Assembly: GCF_030269365.1 (NCBI RefSeq)
Contig: NZ_BSTF01000006.1
Coordinates: 1 to 64,000 of the forward strand
Length of the DNA: 64,000 bases
Direction of reading: 5' to 3'
Origin: Lentzea sp. NBRC 102530
GTDB lineage: Bacteria; Actinomycetota; Actinomycetes; Mycobacteriales; Pseudonocardiaceae
This document shows, one piece after another, positions 1-8,220 of the stretch. The stretch's first letter is position 1, and each line of letters opens with the position of its first letter. A program made the translations under genes and the position numbers. The notes beneath the pieces are model-generated. The model saw nothing but the letters and a program-made list of their open reading frames with translations, did not search any database and had not been told where the DNA came from.

Positions 1-482
1 CCTCGAACCTGGGCACGTCCGACATCAGCAAGGCCGTCGGTCTGGGCTTCACCTCGGGTCAGGACACCGCGTCCAACTACGAGCGGATGAAGAACAAGGT
101 CAACGACGAGCTGAAGAAGCACTTCCGGCCCGAGTTCCTCAACCGCATCGACGACATCATCGTCTTCCACCAGCTCACGCAGGACGAGATCATCAAGATG
201 GTGGACCTGATGATCGCCCGCGTCGAGACGCAGCTGAAGAACAAGGACATGGCGCTCGAGCTGACCGACAGGGCCAAGTCCCTGCTCGCCAAGCGCGGGT
301 TCGACCCGGTGCTGGGCGCCCGCCCGCTGCGCCGCACGATCCAGCGCGAGATCGAGGACCAGCTGTCGGAGAAGATCCTGTTCGGCGAGATCAGGCCAGG
401 CGGCACGGCCCTGGTCGACACCGCGGGAGAGGAGGACGACGAGCACTTCACCTTCCAGGCCGCGCCGGTACCGGCCCCCTGA
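1..482 (+). CDS. clpC: ClpC ATPase, C-terminal fragment (5' end outside window)
   Basis: C-terminal part of the Hsp100 AAA+ unfoldase ClpC, which feeds substrates to the ClpP protease in the cytoplasm. The frame is open from base 3, so the gene begins before the window. The visible ~159 residues include the D2-domain signature HFRPEFLNRID, the small-domain segment with IIKMVDLMIARVETQL, and the sensor-2 motif GARPLRRTIQREIEDQLSEK; the tail after this is acidic and ends in PVPAP. All this is typical of actinobacterial ClpC. It is a housekeeping gene and has no link with the genes to its right, so it probably marks the left border of the biosynthetic region. Confidence 0.97.
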   Translation, partial: SNLGTSDISKAVGLGFTSGQDTASNYERMKNKVNDELKKHFRPEFLNRIDDIIVFHQLTQDEIIKMVDLMIARVETQLKNKDMALELTDRAKSLLAKRGFDPVLGARPLRRTIQREIEDQLSEKILFGEIRPGGTALVDTAGEEDDEHFTFQAAPVPAP

Positions 483-571
483 GTGGAACTCCCCGAGTGG
501 ACGAACGCCGGCTGCACCCGTCCAGGTGACGCACGGTAATGACCTGCGCTGTCTTCATTGCGCCCCAGACC

Positions 572-603
572 GAGATTCAATATGGTTATTTAAAGTGAAT
601 CTC
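572..603. promoter_or_regulatory. Perfect inverted repeat in AT-rich promoter of the DinB-like gene
   Basis: GAGATTCA at 572-579 and TGAATCTC at 596-603 are perfect 8-bp inverted arms around a 16-bp AT-rich spacer. The right arm ends 11 bases before the GTG start at 615. Such a position suits an operator that overlaps promoter and leader. It is the first of the AT-rich islands that precede most units in the left block, though it fits the shared 18-bp dyad poorly. Confidence 0.6.
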
Positions 604-614
604 CTCGGTCGGGG

Positions 615-1472
615 GTGGGCGTGCGCCTCGAACTCACCGAACGGCGCTGGCTCGGCCTGCGCACCGCGCTCTTCGACGCCACCGAACGGTTCGCCGCCCT
701 GGTGCTGTCCGAGCAGGACGCCGTCCGCCCGGCGGTCGGACACTGGTCGCTGAGCGACTGCGTCGCGCACACCGCGGTCGTCGCCAGGATGAACGCGGGC
801 TTCCTCGCGTCCCCGGCCGCACCGCTGGGTGTGCCCGAGCTCGACCGGCTCGTCGCGAGCTCCACGCTCGGCGACATCGGCGCGCTCAACGAGGTCCTGC
901 TGCGCGCGTTCCCCGACCGGACGCCCGCCACCCTCGCGCGCCACCTGCGCGAGGGGGTCGACGACCTGTTGCGGGTCAGCGCGGACCTGGATCCGCACGC
1001 GCCCGCGACGTGGATCGGCGGGTCCGGAATGCCGGTCGCCGCGCTGCTCGCCCACCTGCTGAACGAGGTCCTGCTGCACGGCTGGGACGTCTCCCGCGCC
1101 CTCGCGCGCCCGTGGCGGGTGCCTTCGCACGAAGCGGCGTTCGCCTTCGAGGTGTTCCTCGTGCAGTTGCTCGGCGGCCCGGACACGCGCCGCCTCTTCG
1201 GTCCCGGCTCCGGCCGCGGCCGTCCCCTGCGGGTCGAGTTCCGCTCCCCGCACACCACCCCCGTCGTGCTCTTCAACGGTGACGGCCGCATCGGCGCGGA
1301 TCCCCCGGAGGCCGGCGCGGACGCCCGCGTCCGGTTCGAACCCGGCGCGCTGATGCTCACCGTCTTCCGTCGCACGCGGCTCGCCCGCGCCGTCGCGACC
1401 GGCCGGATCGTCGCCACCGGCCGCCGCCCCTGGGACGCCGTCTCCTACCTGCGGCGGATGCACACGCCCTGA
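615..1472 (+). CDS. DinB/mycothiol-dependent maleylpyruvate isomerase-like protein
   Basis: 285 residues. The N-terminal ~150 residues look like the DinB/MDMPI four-helix fold: WSLSDCVAHTAVVARMN carries the conserved His that in relatives helps bind a metal, and AHLLNEVLLHGWDVSRAL carries two more His. The C-terminal ~90 residues (GADARVRFEPGALMLTVFRR) resemble the SCP2-like lobe found in actinobacterial members. Relatives use mycothiol as cofactor or transfer group, which would suit the thiol-rich theme of the next 20 kb, but no substrate can be read from the sequence. GTG 615 is the start just after the palindromic operator; no strong ribosome site is seen. It is followed 41 bases later by a membrane protein in the same direction, so the two are probably cotranscribed. 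Confidence 0.6.
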   Translation: MGVRLELTERRWLGLRTALFDATERFAALVLSEQDAVRPAVGHWSLSDCVAHTAVVARMNAGFLASPAAPLGVPELDRLVASSTLGDIGALNEVLLRAFPDRTPATLARHLREGVDDLLRVSADLDPHAPATWIGGSGMPVAALLAHLLNEVLLHGWDVSRALARPWRVPSHEAAFAFEVFLVQLLGGPDTRRLFGPGSGRGRPLRVEFRSPHTTPVVLFNGDGRIGADPPEAGADARVRFEPGALMLTVFRRTRLARAVATGRIVATGRRPWDAVSYLRRMHTP

Positions 1473-1513
1473 GCCCTGCCGCGCCTGTCCACCCCGTCCT
1501 GGAAGGGTTTCGC

Positions 1514-2449
1514 ATGTCCGTGCAGCTCAAGAGGGACGTCCCCGACGTCCTCGCCCGTCCGCGCCGGCCGTGGCTGGTGGTCGGTCTCAGCGCACTCGCC
1601 GGCTTCCTGCTCACCGTGGTGTGGTCGGCCCACTTCGTCGACTCGGTCATCGGCGGCACCGTCGCCGACGGCCTGCTCGGTCACGACGCCGACGCGACCC
1701 CGATCGCAGGGGTCGGTGCCGGGGTGGTGTTCGCGTTCGTGTCGGGTCTCGCGGGTACGTTCACCGCCTGCAACATCGCGGCGTTCGGCGTGATGGCACC
1801 GGTCGCGGGCCGCGAGGGCACCGCCGCGAGCAGGGTGCTGGGGGTGCTGCGGCCGCTCGGGTGGCTCGCCGCCGGCATGGTCGCGGTGTCCGCCGCGTAC
1901 GGCGTCGTCGTCGCTCTCGTGGGTACCTCGATGCCGCAGTTCCAGACGGCCACGACTACCGGACTCGCGCCACGCCTGGTGCAGGCCATGGTCGTCTACG
2001 GGGTGGTCGGTCTCGTGATGATCTACCTGGGACTCGCGGCGGCCGGGCTGGTGCCCGACCCGCTCGCGCGGCTGGCCCGGCGGTGGGCGCCCGCGCCGAT
2101 GGTGGTGCTCGGCGCGCTCATCGGCGCGTTCCTCATCGGCAGGCCGTTCCCGCTGTTCCGGGTGATGTTCCGGGACGCGGCCGAGAGCGGCAACGTCCTC
2201 TACGGCGCCGCCGCCTTCGTGCTGCAGTCGGTCGGCAACATCCTCGTCATGGCCGTGTTGCTGCTGCTCGTCGCCTGGCTCGCGGGGGAAAGGATCGGCC
2301 GCTGGTTCGCCGCGGATCCCCGGCGCAGGGCCGTCCTGACCGCCGCGGCCTTCGTCGCCGCGGGCGTCTTCCTCGTCCTGTACTGGGACGTGCGGATCCT
2401 CGAACGCCGCGACCTGATCCCGTGGTACCCGGTCGCCCCTTGGGTCTGA
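1514..2449 (+). CDS. Seven-helix membrane protein, possibly CcdA/DsbD-like
   Basis: 311 residues with about seven hydrophobic spans (near residues 20-40, 60-95, 112-140, 152-180, 195-215, 235-270, 280-300). The pattern of two similar halves, and the segment FVSGLAGTFTACNIAAFG in the second span, resemble the CcdA/DsbD thiol-electron carriers, where a Cys sits in the same kind of helix. Here only that one Cys is kept; the matching position in the second half reads LIGRPFPLF. So it is either a diverged relative or an unrelated transporter. GGAAGGG lies just upstream of ATG 1514. It follows the DinB-like gene, and the next promoter island begins right after its stop codon. The CcdA link is an inference from pattern only. 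Confidence 0.5.
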   Translation: MSVQLKRDVPDVLARPRRPWLVVGLSALAGFLLTVVWSAHFVDSVIGGTVADGLLGHDADATPIAGVGAGVVFAFVSGLAGTFTACNIAAFGVMAPVAGREGTAASRVLGVLRPLGWLAAGMVAVSAAYGVVVALVGTSMPQFQTATTTGLAPRLVQAMVVYGVVGLVMIYLGLAAAGLVPDPLARLARRWAPAPMVVLGALIGAFLIGRPFPLFRVMFRDAAESGNVLYGAAAFVLQSVGNILVMAVLLLLVAWLAGERIGRWFAADPRRRAVLTAAAFVAAGVFLVLYWDVRILERRDLIPWYPVAPWV

Positions 2450-2460
2450 GGGTTGACGTT

Positions 2461-2478
2461 ACTTCAAAAACATATAGC
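2461..2478 (+). promoter_or_regulatory. AT-rich 18-bp dyad (shared motif), promoter of 2573 gene
   Basis: ACTTCAAAAACATATAGC, one of the clearest copies of the recurrent motif (consensus by eye RCTWnnAnnAnnTATAGY). It lies 95 bases before the GTG start. The copies at 8541, 23039 and 40768 align with it without gaps. Confidence 0.6.
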
Positions 2479-2572
2479 ATCGTGGCGTAGACCGAGCGTG
2501 ACCGTTCGTGTGTCCACCGGGCATCGGTCCACTGGCGGTCCCCAAACTCAACAGACGCTGGAGGTGTCTGGA

Positions 2573-3775
2573 GTGAGTCTTTCCAAGGAGAACTACGAGG
2601 CCCTGAACCTGGAGCCCAAGCCGATCCGCCCGCACATCTTGGCTGCCGCGACGGTGGTGTTCGGTGACGACTACTACTCGGGCCGGCGGGAGACGATCAA
2701 CCTCTCGGGCTTCGTGCAGCTGAACAAGTGGCCCATGCCCGGCTTCGAGCACCGGGTGGACGAGAAGGGCTACGCCTCGTTCGACACCGAGCTGATCAGT
2801 GCTCCCGAGGTCGGCATCAAGGGCTACAGCTACGAGCTGGACGACCGCCTTCAGGTGTTGTCCAACCCGTTCCTGCCGAACTCCGGCCACGTCAAGCAGA
2901 TCGTGCCGGGCAAGAACTTCCCCGCGGAGTTCTACATCCGCCGCTTCGGCATCCTCGAGACGAGCACGCTGCGCCTCGCGCACCGCAACGTCATCGACAT
3001 CTACGGTGTCGTGGACAACGTGCCGCCGTTCAAGAAGCCGCTGACCGGTCCGTACCTGGGCCACCCCCGCGGCGACGGCCCGTTCGACGTCGTGCAGGCG
3101 CCGAACGTCGTGCGCGGCACCACGCTGCCCGAGGCCTGGTACCCGGCCAGTGACGAGAACGAGCCCATCGGCATCACGCCGGAGGTCTTCTTCGCGCCCA
3201 GCGCCGGCCCGTGCATGTCGATGCTGGTCGACCCGTCGCTGATCATGCAGGTGACCCTGGAGGGTCAGCTGGAGCTCGAGGTCGGGGGCAAGACCGTCAA
3301 GGTCGACATCGACGGCGACTACCGCAAGGCCGCGGGTGCCGAGATCCTGCTGTTCGGCCCGGACAAGCACAAGGACGGTCCCGGTGTGCTCGCGCAGCTC
3401 GCGCGGGTCGCCGTGTCCGGCCACTGCGCCGAACTGGGTGGCCGGGTCATGCTGCGCGCGTCGTGGCCGCGCGTGTCGGGTGGCACGCTCGGCGAGGGCT
3501 CCGAGGACAGCCTCAGCCGCGTCAGCTTCCCGAGCGACCTGCACATCGACACCAACTTCGAGCTCTGCACGCCGCAGGGCACGCTCTACGCCGACAACTC
3601 GGTCCACGTCGCGGGCAAGCTGCGCGACGTCGAGGCGACCGGCACCGAGCTGAAGATGGACGGCACCGACTCGCCGCTCGTCACCACGGACAACGAGGTG
3701 AAGGCGCGGCTGACCGGCGTCCGCCTGGCGATGCGCGACGCGCACGTCGGCGAGACGGCCGCGGTCAACATCTGA
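2573..3775 (+). CDS. Unrecognised ~400-residue beta-rich protein
   Basis: 400 residues from GTG 2573, chosen because GGAGG lies 8 bases upstream; the longer open frame would start inside the promoter island. I do not recognise the family. The protein has no signal peptide or membrane span, is rich in alternating hydrophobic residues and glycine, and appears to consist of beta-sandwich-like stretches: an N-terminal half (LSGFVQLNKWPMPGFEH, then KGYSYELDDRLQVLSNP) and a C-terminal half with repeated strands such as LTGVRLAMRDAHVGETAAV. It is a single-gene unit with its own dyad promoter, separated from the next gene by a second promoter island. A structural or lipid-binding role is possible but unsupported. 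Confidence 0.55.
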   Translation: MSLSKENYEALNLEPKPIRPHILAAATVVFGDDYYSGRRETINLSGFVQLNKWPMPGFEHRVDEKGYASFDTELISAPEVGIKGYSYELDDRLQVLSNPFLPNSGHVKQIVPGKNFPAEFYIRRFGILETSTLRLAHRNVIDIYGVVDNVPPFKKPLTGPYLGHPRGDGPFDVVQAPNVVRGTTLPEAWYPASDENEPIGITPEVFFAPSAGPCMSMLVDPSLIMQVTLEGQLELEVGGKTVKVDIDGDYRKAAGAEILLFGPDKHKDGPGVLAQLARVAVSGHCAELGGRVMLRASWPRVSGGTLGEGSEDSLSRVSFPSDLHIDTNFELCTPQGTLYADNSVHVAGKLRDVEATGTELKMDGTDSPLVTTDNEVKARLTGVRLAMRDAHVGETAAVNI

Positions 3776-3800
3776 CGCCGGTTGCCTCCGGCTCAGGTTT

Positions 3801-3861
3801 GGTTTAGATTCAATTAGCAACTCTCGGTGGGTGTCGCCCGTTCCCGCGGGTGGCACCCACC
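3801..3861 (+). promoter_or_regulatory. AT-rich promoter motif followed by a leader hairpin
   Basis: GGTTTAGATTCAATTAGC (3801-3818) is a weaker copy of the shared dyad. It is followed by a leader hairpin with perfect 8-bp arms GGTGGGTG (3826-3833) and CACCCACC (3854-3861). The hairpin lies between the promoter and ATG 3890, so it could be an attenuator, or simply the terminator of the upstream gene. Confidence 0.45.
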
Positions 3862-3889
3862 GTTGCTACGGCATGAGGGGAGAGCGCGC

Positions 3890-4786
3890 ATGGACTCCCG
3901 GCTCCTGGCCATGCACCAGGTGATGGTGGCGGATCGCGTGCGTCTCGACGCCTACGACCGCGCCCTCGCGAGCGCCGTCGAGCCGGGCGACGTGGTCGCC
4001 GACGTCGGCGCCGGGACGCTCGTGCTCTCGGTCATGGCGCTCAAGCACGGCGCGTCCCACGTGTACGCGATCGAGGCGGACCCCGCGATGGCCGCGCTCG
4101 CGGAACGCATCGCGGCGGACAACGACCTCCGGGACCGGATCACCGTCGTCCAGGGCGACGCGCGGGTGGTGCGCCTGCCGCGCAAGGCGGACGTGGTGGT
4201 CGCCGAGCTGATGGGCAACCTCGGTCCCGAGGAGGAGATGGTCGAGCTCGTCGGCGCCGTCGCACGCCGCAACCTCGCGCCCGGAGGCCGGGTCGTGCCC
4301 CGCCGCCTGACCACGTTTCTCACCGCGATCGAACTCGACGGCGAGGGCTGGGGCGTGTGGCGCGACGAGCACCTGGGCTACCGGCTCGACGCCGTGCGCA
4401 CCGCCGCGGGACCCGGACCCCAGCTCCACTTCTTCCAGCGCGATCCCGTGCTGCTCAGCGCCCACGTCGCGGTCGCCGACAGCGAGATCGGGGTCAGCCG
4501 CTCCGGTCGCCCGGACGGCGCCAGGACCCTGCGCGTCGAGCGTGGCGGCGAACTGCACGCCGTGATGGGCCACTTCGCGGCCGAACTCGCCGACGGGGTC
4601 GTGCTGTCGAACTTCCCGTCCTACGCCGGCTGCAACTGGGCGGTGTGGACCTGGCCGGTCCAGCACACGCCGGTGCTGCCGGGCGACGAGCTGGTCGCGG
4701 AGCTCGTCGCGCCGTCCGCGAGGGCCGTGCGCGACGCGACCGGGTGGCGCCTCGACTGCGCCCTGGCCCGGCGGAGGAGCGCCTGA
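3890..4786 (+). CDS. PRMT-like SAM-dependent methyltransferase
   Basis: 298 residues. Class I methyltransferase with motif I VVADVGAGTLVLSVMALK, then the acidic end of strand beta2 (VYAIEADP), and AELMGNLGPEEE, which matches the double-E loop of protein arginine methyltransferases (usually SExMGY...E). This suggests methyl transfer to a guanidino or other nitrogen, although L11 methyltransferase-type enzymes share part of the pattern. The usual GxGxG is altered to GAGTL. ATG 3890 has GGGGAGAG upstream; the longer frame runs back into the hairpin leader. Its stop overlaps the start of the next gene (TGATG), so the two proteins are translationally coupled and may act together. Confidence 0.65.
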   Translation: MDSRLLAMHQVMVADRVRLDAYDRALASAVEPGDVVADVGAGTLVLSVMALKHGASHVYAIEADPAMAALAERIAADNDLRDRITVVQGDARVVRLPRKADVVVAELMGNLGPEEEMVELVGAVARRNLAPGGRVVPRRLTTFLTAIELDGEGWGVWRDEHLGYRLDAVRTAAGPGPQLHFFQRDPVLLSAHVAVADSEIGVSRSGRPDGARTLRVERGGELHAVMGHFAAELADGVVLSNFPSYAGCNWAVWTWPVQHTPVLPGDELVAELVAPSARAVRDATGWRLDCALARRRSA

Positions 4787-5424
4787 TGCCCATGTCACTC
4801 GGCACCGTCCGAGACATCCCGGTCCGCGCGCTGAAGCTGTGCGGCCTCACCTGGTCCGGCGAGTTCCTCTGGTTCTCCGAGGCCGTGTCCAACCAGATCA
4901 TGGCCCTCGACCCGGTCACGGGCAGCGTCGAGCGCCGGATCCCGTGCCCCGGCGTGCGGACCGATCTGACGACGCTCGCCGGCAACCTCGTGCAGGTGGT
5001 CGGCGACCGGCGGGACCTGAGGGTGATCGACCCCGCGAGCGGCGACACGGTCCTGGAGATGCCGAACCCCCGTCCGGGCCACGTGCTGTGCGGGCTGGAG
5101 GCCACCAAGGACGGCATCTGGCTCGGTTACGAGGACCTGCGCGTGCTCGACCTGCGCAGTGCCCAGAGCGGCGAACTGCTCGACACCATCCCGATCCCGC
5201 GGGCCGTCGCGGGCCTCACCGTGTCCGACCGGTTCCTCGTCTACGCCGAGCACCAGGCCGGAACGATCAACCTGATCGACGTCGCCCTGCGCCGGCAGGT
5301 CGCGAGCTACGACGTGGCCGGCAACCCGACCGGGATCACCTGGGACGGCAGCCGGATCTGGTACTGCGACTACACCACGCTCCAGCTCCGAGCGATCGAG
5401 GTGCCCGGCATCAGCGGCGACTGA
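4786..5424 (+). CDS. Small beta-propeller-like protein
   Basis: 212 residues made of repeated ~40-residue blade-like units: LTWSGEFLWFSEAVSNQIMA, LAGNLVQVVGDRRDLRVID, LEATKDGIWLGYEDLRVLD, VSDRFLVYAEHQAGTINLID and ITWDGSRIWYCDYTTLQLRA. This is the pattern of glutamine-cyclotransferase-like or NHL/YncE-like propellers, but the protein is short (about five blades) and has no signal peptide. ATG 4786 overlaps the TGA of the methyltransferase gene, so it is probably an accessory or substrate-binding partner of that enzyme. No catalytic residues could be assigned. Confidence 0.6.
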   Translation: MPMSLGTVRDIPVRALKLCGLTWSGEFLWFSEAVSNQIMALDPVTGSVERRIPCPGVRTDLTTLAGNLVQVVGDRRDLRVIDPASGDTVLEMPNPRPGHVLCGLEATKDGIWLGYEDLRVLDLRSAQSGELLDTIPIPRAVAGLTVSDRFLVYAEHQAGTINLIDVALRRQVASYDVAGNPTGITWDGSRIWYCDYTTLQLRAIEVPGISGD

Positions 5425-5440
5425 CCAGAGGGAGCTGCCC

Positions 5441-6754
5441 GTGCCCGACCCCACCACCTCCTGCCGTCCGTCCCGCCGCGCGCTTGTTTTGAGAACGGTC
5501 CATGTGTGCGCCGTCCTCGCCGCGGTCCTGGTGCCCGCGCTCGTCTCGGCGCTGGTGCTCCGGGTCCGCTCCGGCCGTGACGCCGCACGGCAGCACCTCT
5601 ACCGGCGCGTCACGGTCCTGCTGATCCGCCTGGGACCGACGTTCGTCAAGGCGGGCCAGGTGCTCGGCACGCGCCGCGACGTCCTGGCGCCCGCCCTGTG
5701 CGACGAACTCGGCGTGCTCCAGGACGACGTGCCCCCGATGAACGCCGCCCAGACCGGCCGCGCGCTCGCGGACGCGTTCGGCGGTGAGTTGGACGAGCTC
5801 TTCGCCGAGGTCGACCGCACCCCCGTGGCGAGCGGCAGCGTGGCCTGCGTCTACCGGGCGAAGCTGCGCACGGGCCGCACCGCCGCGCTCAAGCTCCAGC
5901 GCCCCGGCGTCGACCGGGTGATGACGCTCGACCTGGTGCTGATGCGGCGCGGCGCCGCGCTGGCCGCGAAGCTGCCGCTGTTCGCGGGCCTGCCCGTCAC
6001 CGAGGTGGTGGACCACGTGACGGGCGCGGTGCTCGGCCAGCTCGACTTCGAGCGCGAGGCGGAGGCGCTGCGCCGGTTGCGGCGCAACCTCTCCGCCGTG
6101 CCGCGGGTGTGGGTGCCGCAGGTGTTCACCGAGGCGTCGCGGCCCCGGTGCATCGTCATGGAGTTCATCGACGGCCTCGCGACCGACACCGCCCAGCACT
6201 GCTCGCCGGCCGCGCGCCGCACGTTCGGCGTCTCCGGGCTCACCGCGATCTACCAGATGCTGTTCGTGGACGGCTTCGTGCACTGCGACATGCACCCCGG
6301 CAACCTGTACTTCACCAAGTCCGCCCAGGTCGTGGTCCTCGACGCCGGGTTCAGCGTGCAGCTCACCGACCGGCTGCGCAGGCTCTTCGCCGAGTTCTTC
6401 ATGAACATGGCCGTGGGCCGGGGCGACCGCGCCGCCGAGATCGTCGTGGAGAGCTCCACCGGGCTCGACGAGCGCGCGGACGTGGCGGGCTTCCTGACGA
6501 GGATGGCGGACCTGGTCGAACGCAGCCACGGCCTGCCGGCCAAGGAGTTCAGCCTCGTCGGCTTCGCCACCGAGATGTTCGACCTGCAGCGCCGGCACGG
6601 CGTGCACGCGGCTCCCGAGCTCATCTTCCCACTGCTGTCGCTACTGGTCATCGAAGGAACCATTCGCGATCTGAACCCGGACGTCGACTTCCAGGAGGCG
6701 GCGAAGCCCGTGCTGGTGAAGGGACTTTTCGGGACAACCCCGACATCCGGCTGA
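5441..6754 (+). CDS. UbiB/AarF (ABC1) family atypical kinase
   Basis: 437 residues. Hallmarks of the ABC1/UbiB kinase-like family are all present: an N-terminal hydrophobic helix (about 15-36), the KxGQ motif in GPTFVKAGQVLGTRRD, the alanine-rich loop and Lys in VACVYRAKLRTG...ALKLQRPG, ExD-type region LDFEREAEALRR, the catalytic loop CDMHPGNLYF and the metal loop VLDAGFS. It therefore looks active. Family members support isoprenoid-quinone synthesis or act as ATPases on small molecules and lipids; the role inside a biosynthetic cluster is unknown. GTG 5441 has GAGGGAG 6 bases upstream and follows the propeller gene by 16 bases, so it belongs to the same operon as the PRMT-like gene. Confidence 0.85.
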   Translation: MPDPTTSCRPSRRALVLRTVHVCAVLAAVLVPALVSALVLRVRSGRDAARQHLYRRVTVLLIRLGPTFVKAGQVLGTRRDVLAPALCDELGVLQDDVPPMNAAQTGRALADAFGGELDELFAEVDRTPVASGSVACVYRAKLRTGRTAALKLQRPGVDRVMTLDLVLMRRGAALAAKLPLFAGLPVTEVVDHVTGAVLGQLDFEREAEALRRLRRNLSAVPRVWVPQVFTEASRPRCIVMEFIDGLATDTAQHCSPAARRTFGVSGLTAIYQMLFVDGFVHCDMHPGNLYFTKSAQVVVLDAGFSVQLTDRLRRLFAEFFMNMAVGRGDRAAEIVVESSTGLDERADVAGFLTRMADLVERSHGLPAKEFSLVGFATEMFDLQRRHGVHAAPELIFPLLSLLVIEGTIRDLNPDVDFQEAAKPVLVKGLFGTTPTSG

Positions 6755-6773
6755 TCAGCGGCGGCCGTCGGAA

Positions 6774-6791
6774 ACTATAGGTTAGAATAGC
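6774..6791. promoter_or_regulatory. AT-rich 18-bp dyad at the HxlR-SCP2 regulator gene
   Basis: ACTATAGGTTAGAATAGC; its reverse complement GCTATTCTAACCTATAGT is a near-perfect RCTAT-N8-ATAGY dyad. It ends 27 bases before ATG 6819, so the regulator may bind its own promoter. Confidence 0.6.
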
Positions 6792-6818
6792 CAGCGCTGT
6801 GGCGGGAGGAGGAGACCC

Positions 6819-7514
6819 ATGACGACCAAACGGACCTACCAGCAGTACTGCGGTCTCGCGTCGGGTCTCGACGTGGTCGGCGAGCGCTGGACGCTGCTCA
6901 TCATCCGCGAGCTGCTGATGGGCCCCGCCCGGTACAGCGACATGATCGCGAACCTGCCCGGTCTCGGCACGAACCTGCTGGCGGAGCGCCTCAAGTTCCT
7001 GGTGGAACGCGGCGTGGTCAAGCAGGTCGACGTGCGCGGCACCGGCTCGCAGCTCGCCTACGCGCTGACCCCGGTCGGCGAGGAGCTCCGGCCGCTCATC
7101 CTGGGCCTCGCCCGGTGGGGCATGGAGTTCGTGGGCGACCTGCGCCCGGAGGACGCCGTCCGGCCGCACTGGGGCTTCCTCGCCGTCGAGGCGATGCTCG
7201 ACCAGACCAAGGTCGCCGACGTCGAGGAGCGCTACGAGTTCCAGGTGGACGACCAGGTCTTCCACGTCGAGGTGTCCGGTGGCCGTGCCCGCGCGGTGAA
7301 GGGCGCGGCGCACGAGCCCGCGATGGTCGCGAAGACCGACGCGGCCACGTTCGTCCAGGTCGGTGCCGGCCGCCTGACACCACTGCTCGCGATGGTGACC
7401 GGCAGGCTGTCGCTGCAGGGCGACATGGAGGCCGTCGTGCGGTGCTGCGACCTGCTGGGCCTGGAGACGGGCATGCCGGCGAAACAGCCCGCCCCCGCCC
7501 TCCCCGCCGTCTGA
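6819..7514 (+). CDS. HxlR-family regulator with C-terminal SCP2-like domain
   Basis: 231 residues. Residues ~5-100 form an HxlR winged helix (CGLASGLDVVGERWTLLIIRELLMG, then LPGLGTNLLAERLKFLVERGVV). Residues ~125-215 resemble an SCP2 sterol-carrier lobe that could bind a hydrophobic ligand. Cys9 in YQQYCG matches the N-terminal Cys that YodB/HypR-type members use for thiol or quinone sensing. ATG 6819 has GGAGGAG upstream. A paralogue lies at 13569. Both sit in a block whose promoters carry an AT-rich dyad, so they are the best candidates for the regulator of that set. The DUF899 gene starts 4 bases after its stop. Confidence 0.85.
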   Translation: MTTKRTYQQYCGLASGLDVVGERWTLLIIRELLMGPARYSDMIANLPGLGTNLLAERLKFLVERGVVKQVDVRGTGSQLAYALTPVGEELRPLILGLARWGMEFVGDLRPEDAVRPHWGFLAVEAMLDQTKVADVEERYEFQVDDQVFHVEVSGGRARAVKGAAHEPAMVAKTDAATFVQVGAGRLTPLLAMVTGRLSLQGDMEAVVRCCDLLGLETGMPAKQPAPALPAV

Positions 7515-7518
7515 TCCG

Positions 7519-8220
7519 GTGGTGGCCGACCCCGCCGGTCTGTGGCCGGACTCCGCCTCCGACGACTACCGCGCGGCGCGCACGGAGCTGTGGCACGCCG
7601 AACGCGACCTGTACGCCGCGCTGGAAGCGGTCGCCGCCGCCCGCCGTGCCCTCCCGCCCGGCGGCCTGCTGGGCGACTACTCGTTCGTGGAAGGCCCCGA
7701 GGACCCCGGCCTGGACGAGCCCACTCGTGCCATCGGCCTCGCGGACCTCTTCGGCGACCACGACACCCTGGTCGTCTACCACCTGATGTTCGGCCGGGAC
7801 GCCCAGGAGGCGTGCCGGATGTGCTCGATGTGGGTCGACGGCCTGCACGGCGTCTCGCACCACCTGGCCCGGCACACCGCGTTCGCCGTGGTGGCGGAGG
7901 CGGGCGTGGCCGAGCTGCGCGCGTGGGGCCGCAGACGAGGGTGGGACGGGCTGAGGCTGGTGTCCGCGCACGGCACGACGTTCGGCCGTGACCTGGGCGC
8001 GGTGCGCCCGGACGGTGCGCTTCGGCCGGGGTTGAGCGTGCTGCGGCGTGAGGCCGGAGGTGCGCGGCACTTCTACACCGCGTTCGCCGACTGGACCGAG
8101 TCGGAGAAGGAACGCGGGATCGACCTGTACTCACCGGTGTGGCAGGTGCTCGACCTGCTGCCGCAGGGGCGGGGCGACTGGTACGCGGCCAACGACTACG
8201 CGGGCAGGCTGCGGGGCTGA
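7519..8220 (+). CDS. DUF899 thioredoxin-fold protein
   Basis: 233 residues. The pattern YSFVEGPEDPG... LADLFGDHDTLVVYHLMFG... CRMCSMWVDGLHGVSHHLA is the hallmark of the DUF899 family, thioredoxin-fold proteins related to peroxiredoxins; the CxxC pair (C-R-M-C) sits where the family usually has CPSC. The C-terminal FYTAFADW...YSPVWQVLDLLPQGR is also typical. A thiol-disulfide or peroxide role is likely, but the physiological substrate of the family is unknown. It is cotranscribed with the HxlR-SCP2 gene (4-base gap), which fits a thiol-sensing regulator paired with a thiol-active protein. Confidence 0.75.
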   Translation: MVADPAGLWPDSASDDYRAARTELWHAERDLYAALEAVAAARRALPPGGLLGDYSFVEGPEDPGLDEPTRAIGLADLFGDHDTLVVYHLMFGRDAQEACRMCSMWVDGLHGVSHHLARHTAFAVVAEAGVAELRAWGRRRGWDGLRLVSAHGTTFGRDLGAVRPDGALRPGLSVLRREAGGARHFYTAFADWTESEKERGIDLYSPVWQVLDLLPQGRGDWYAANDYAGRLRG

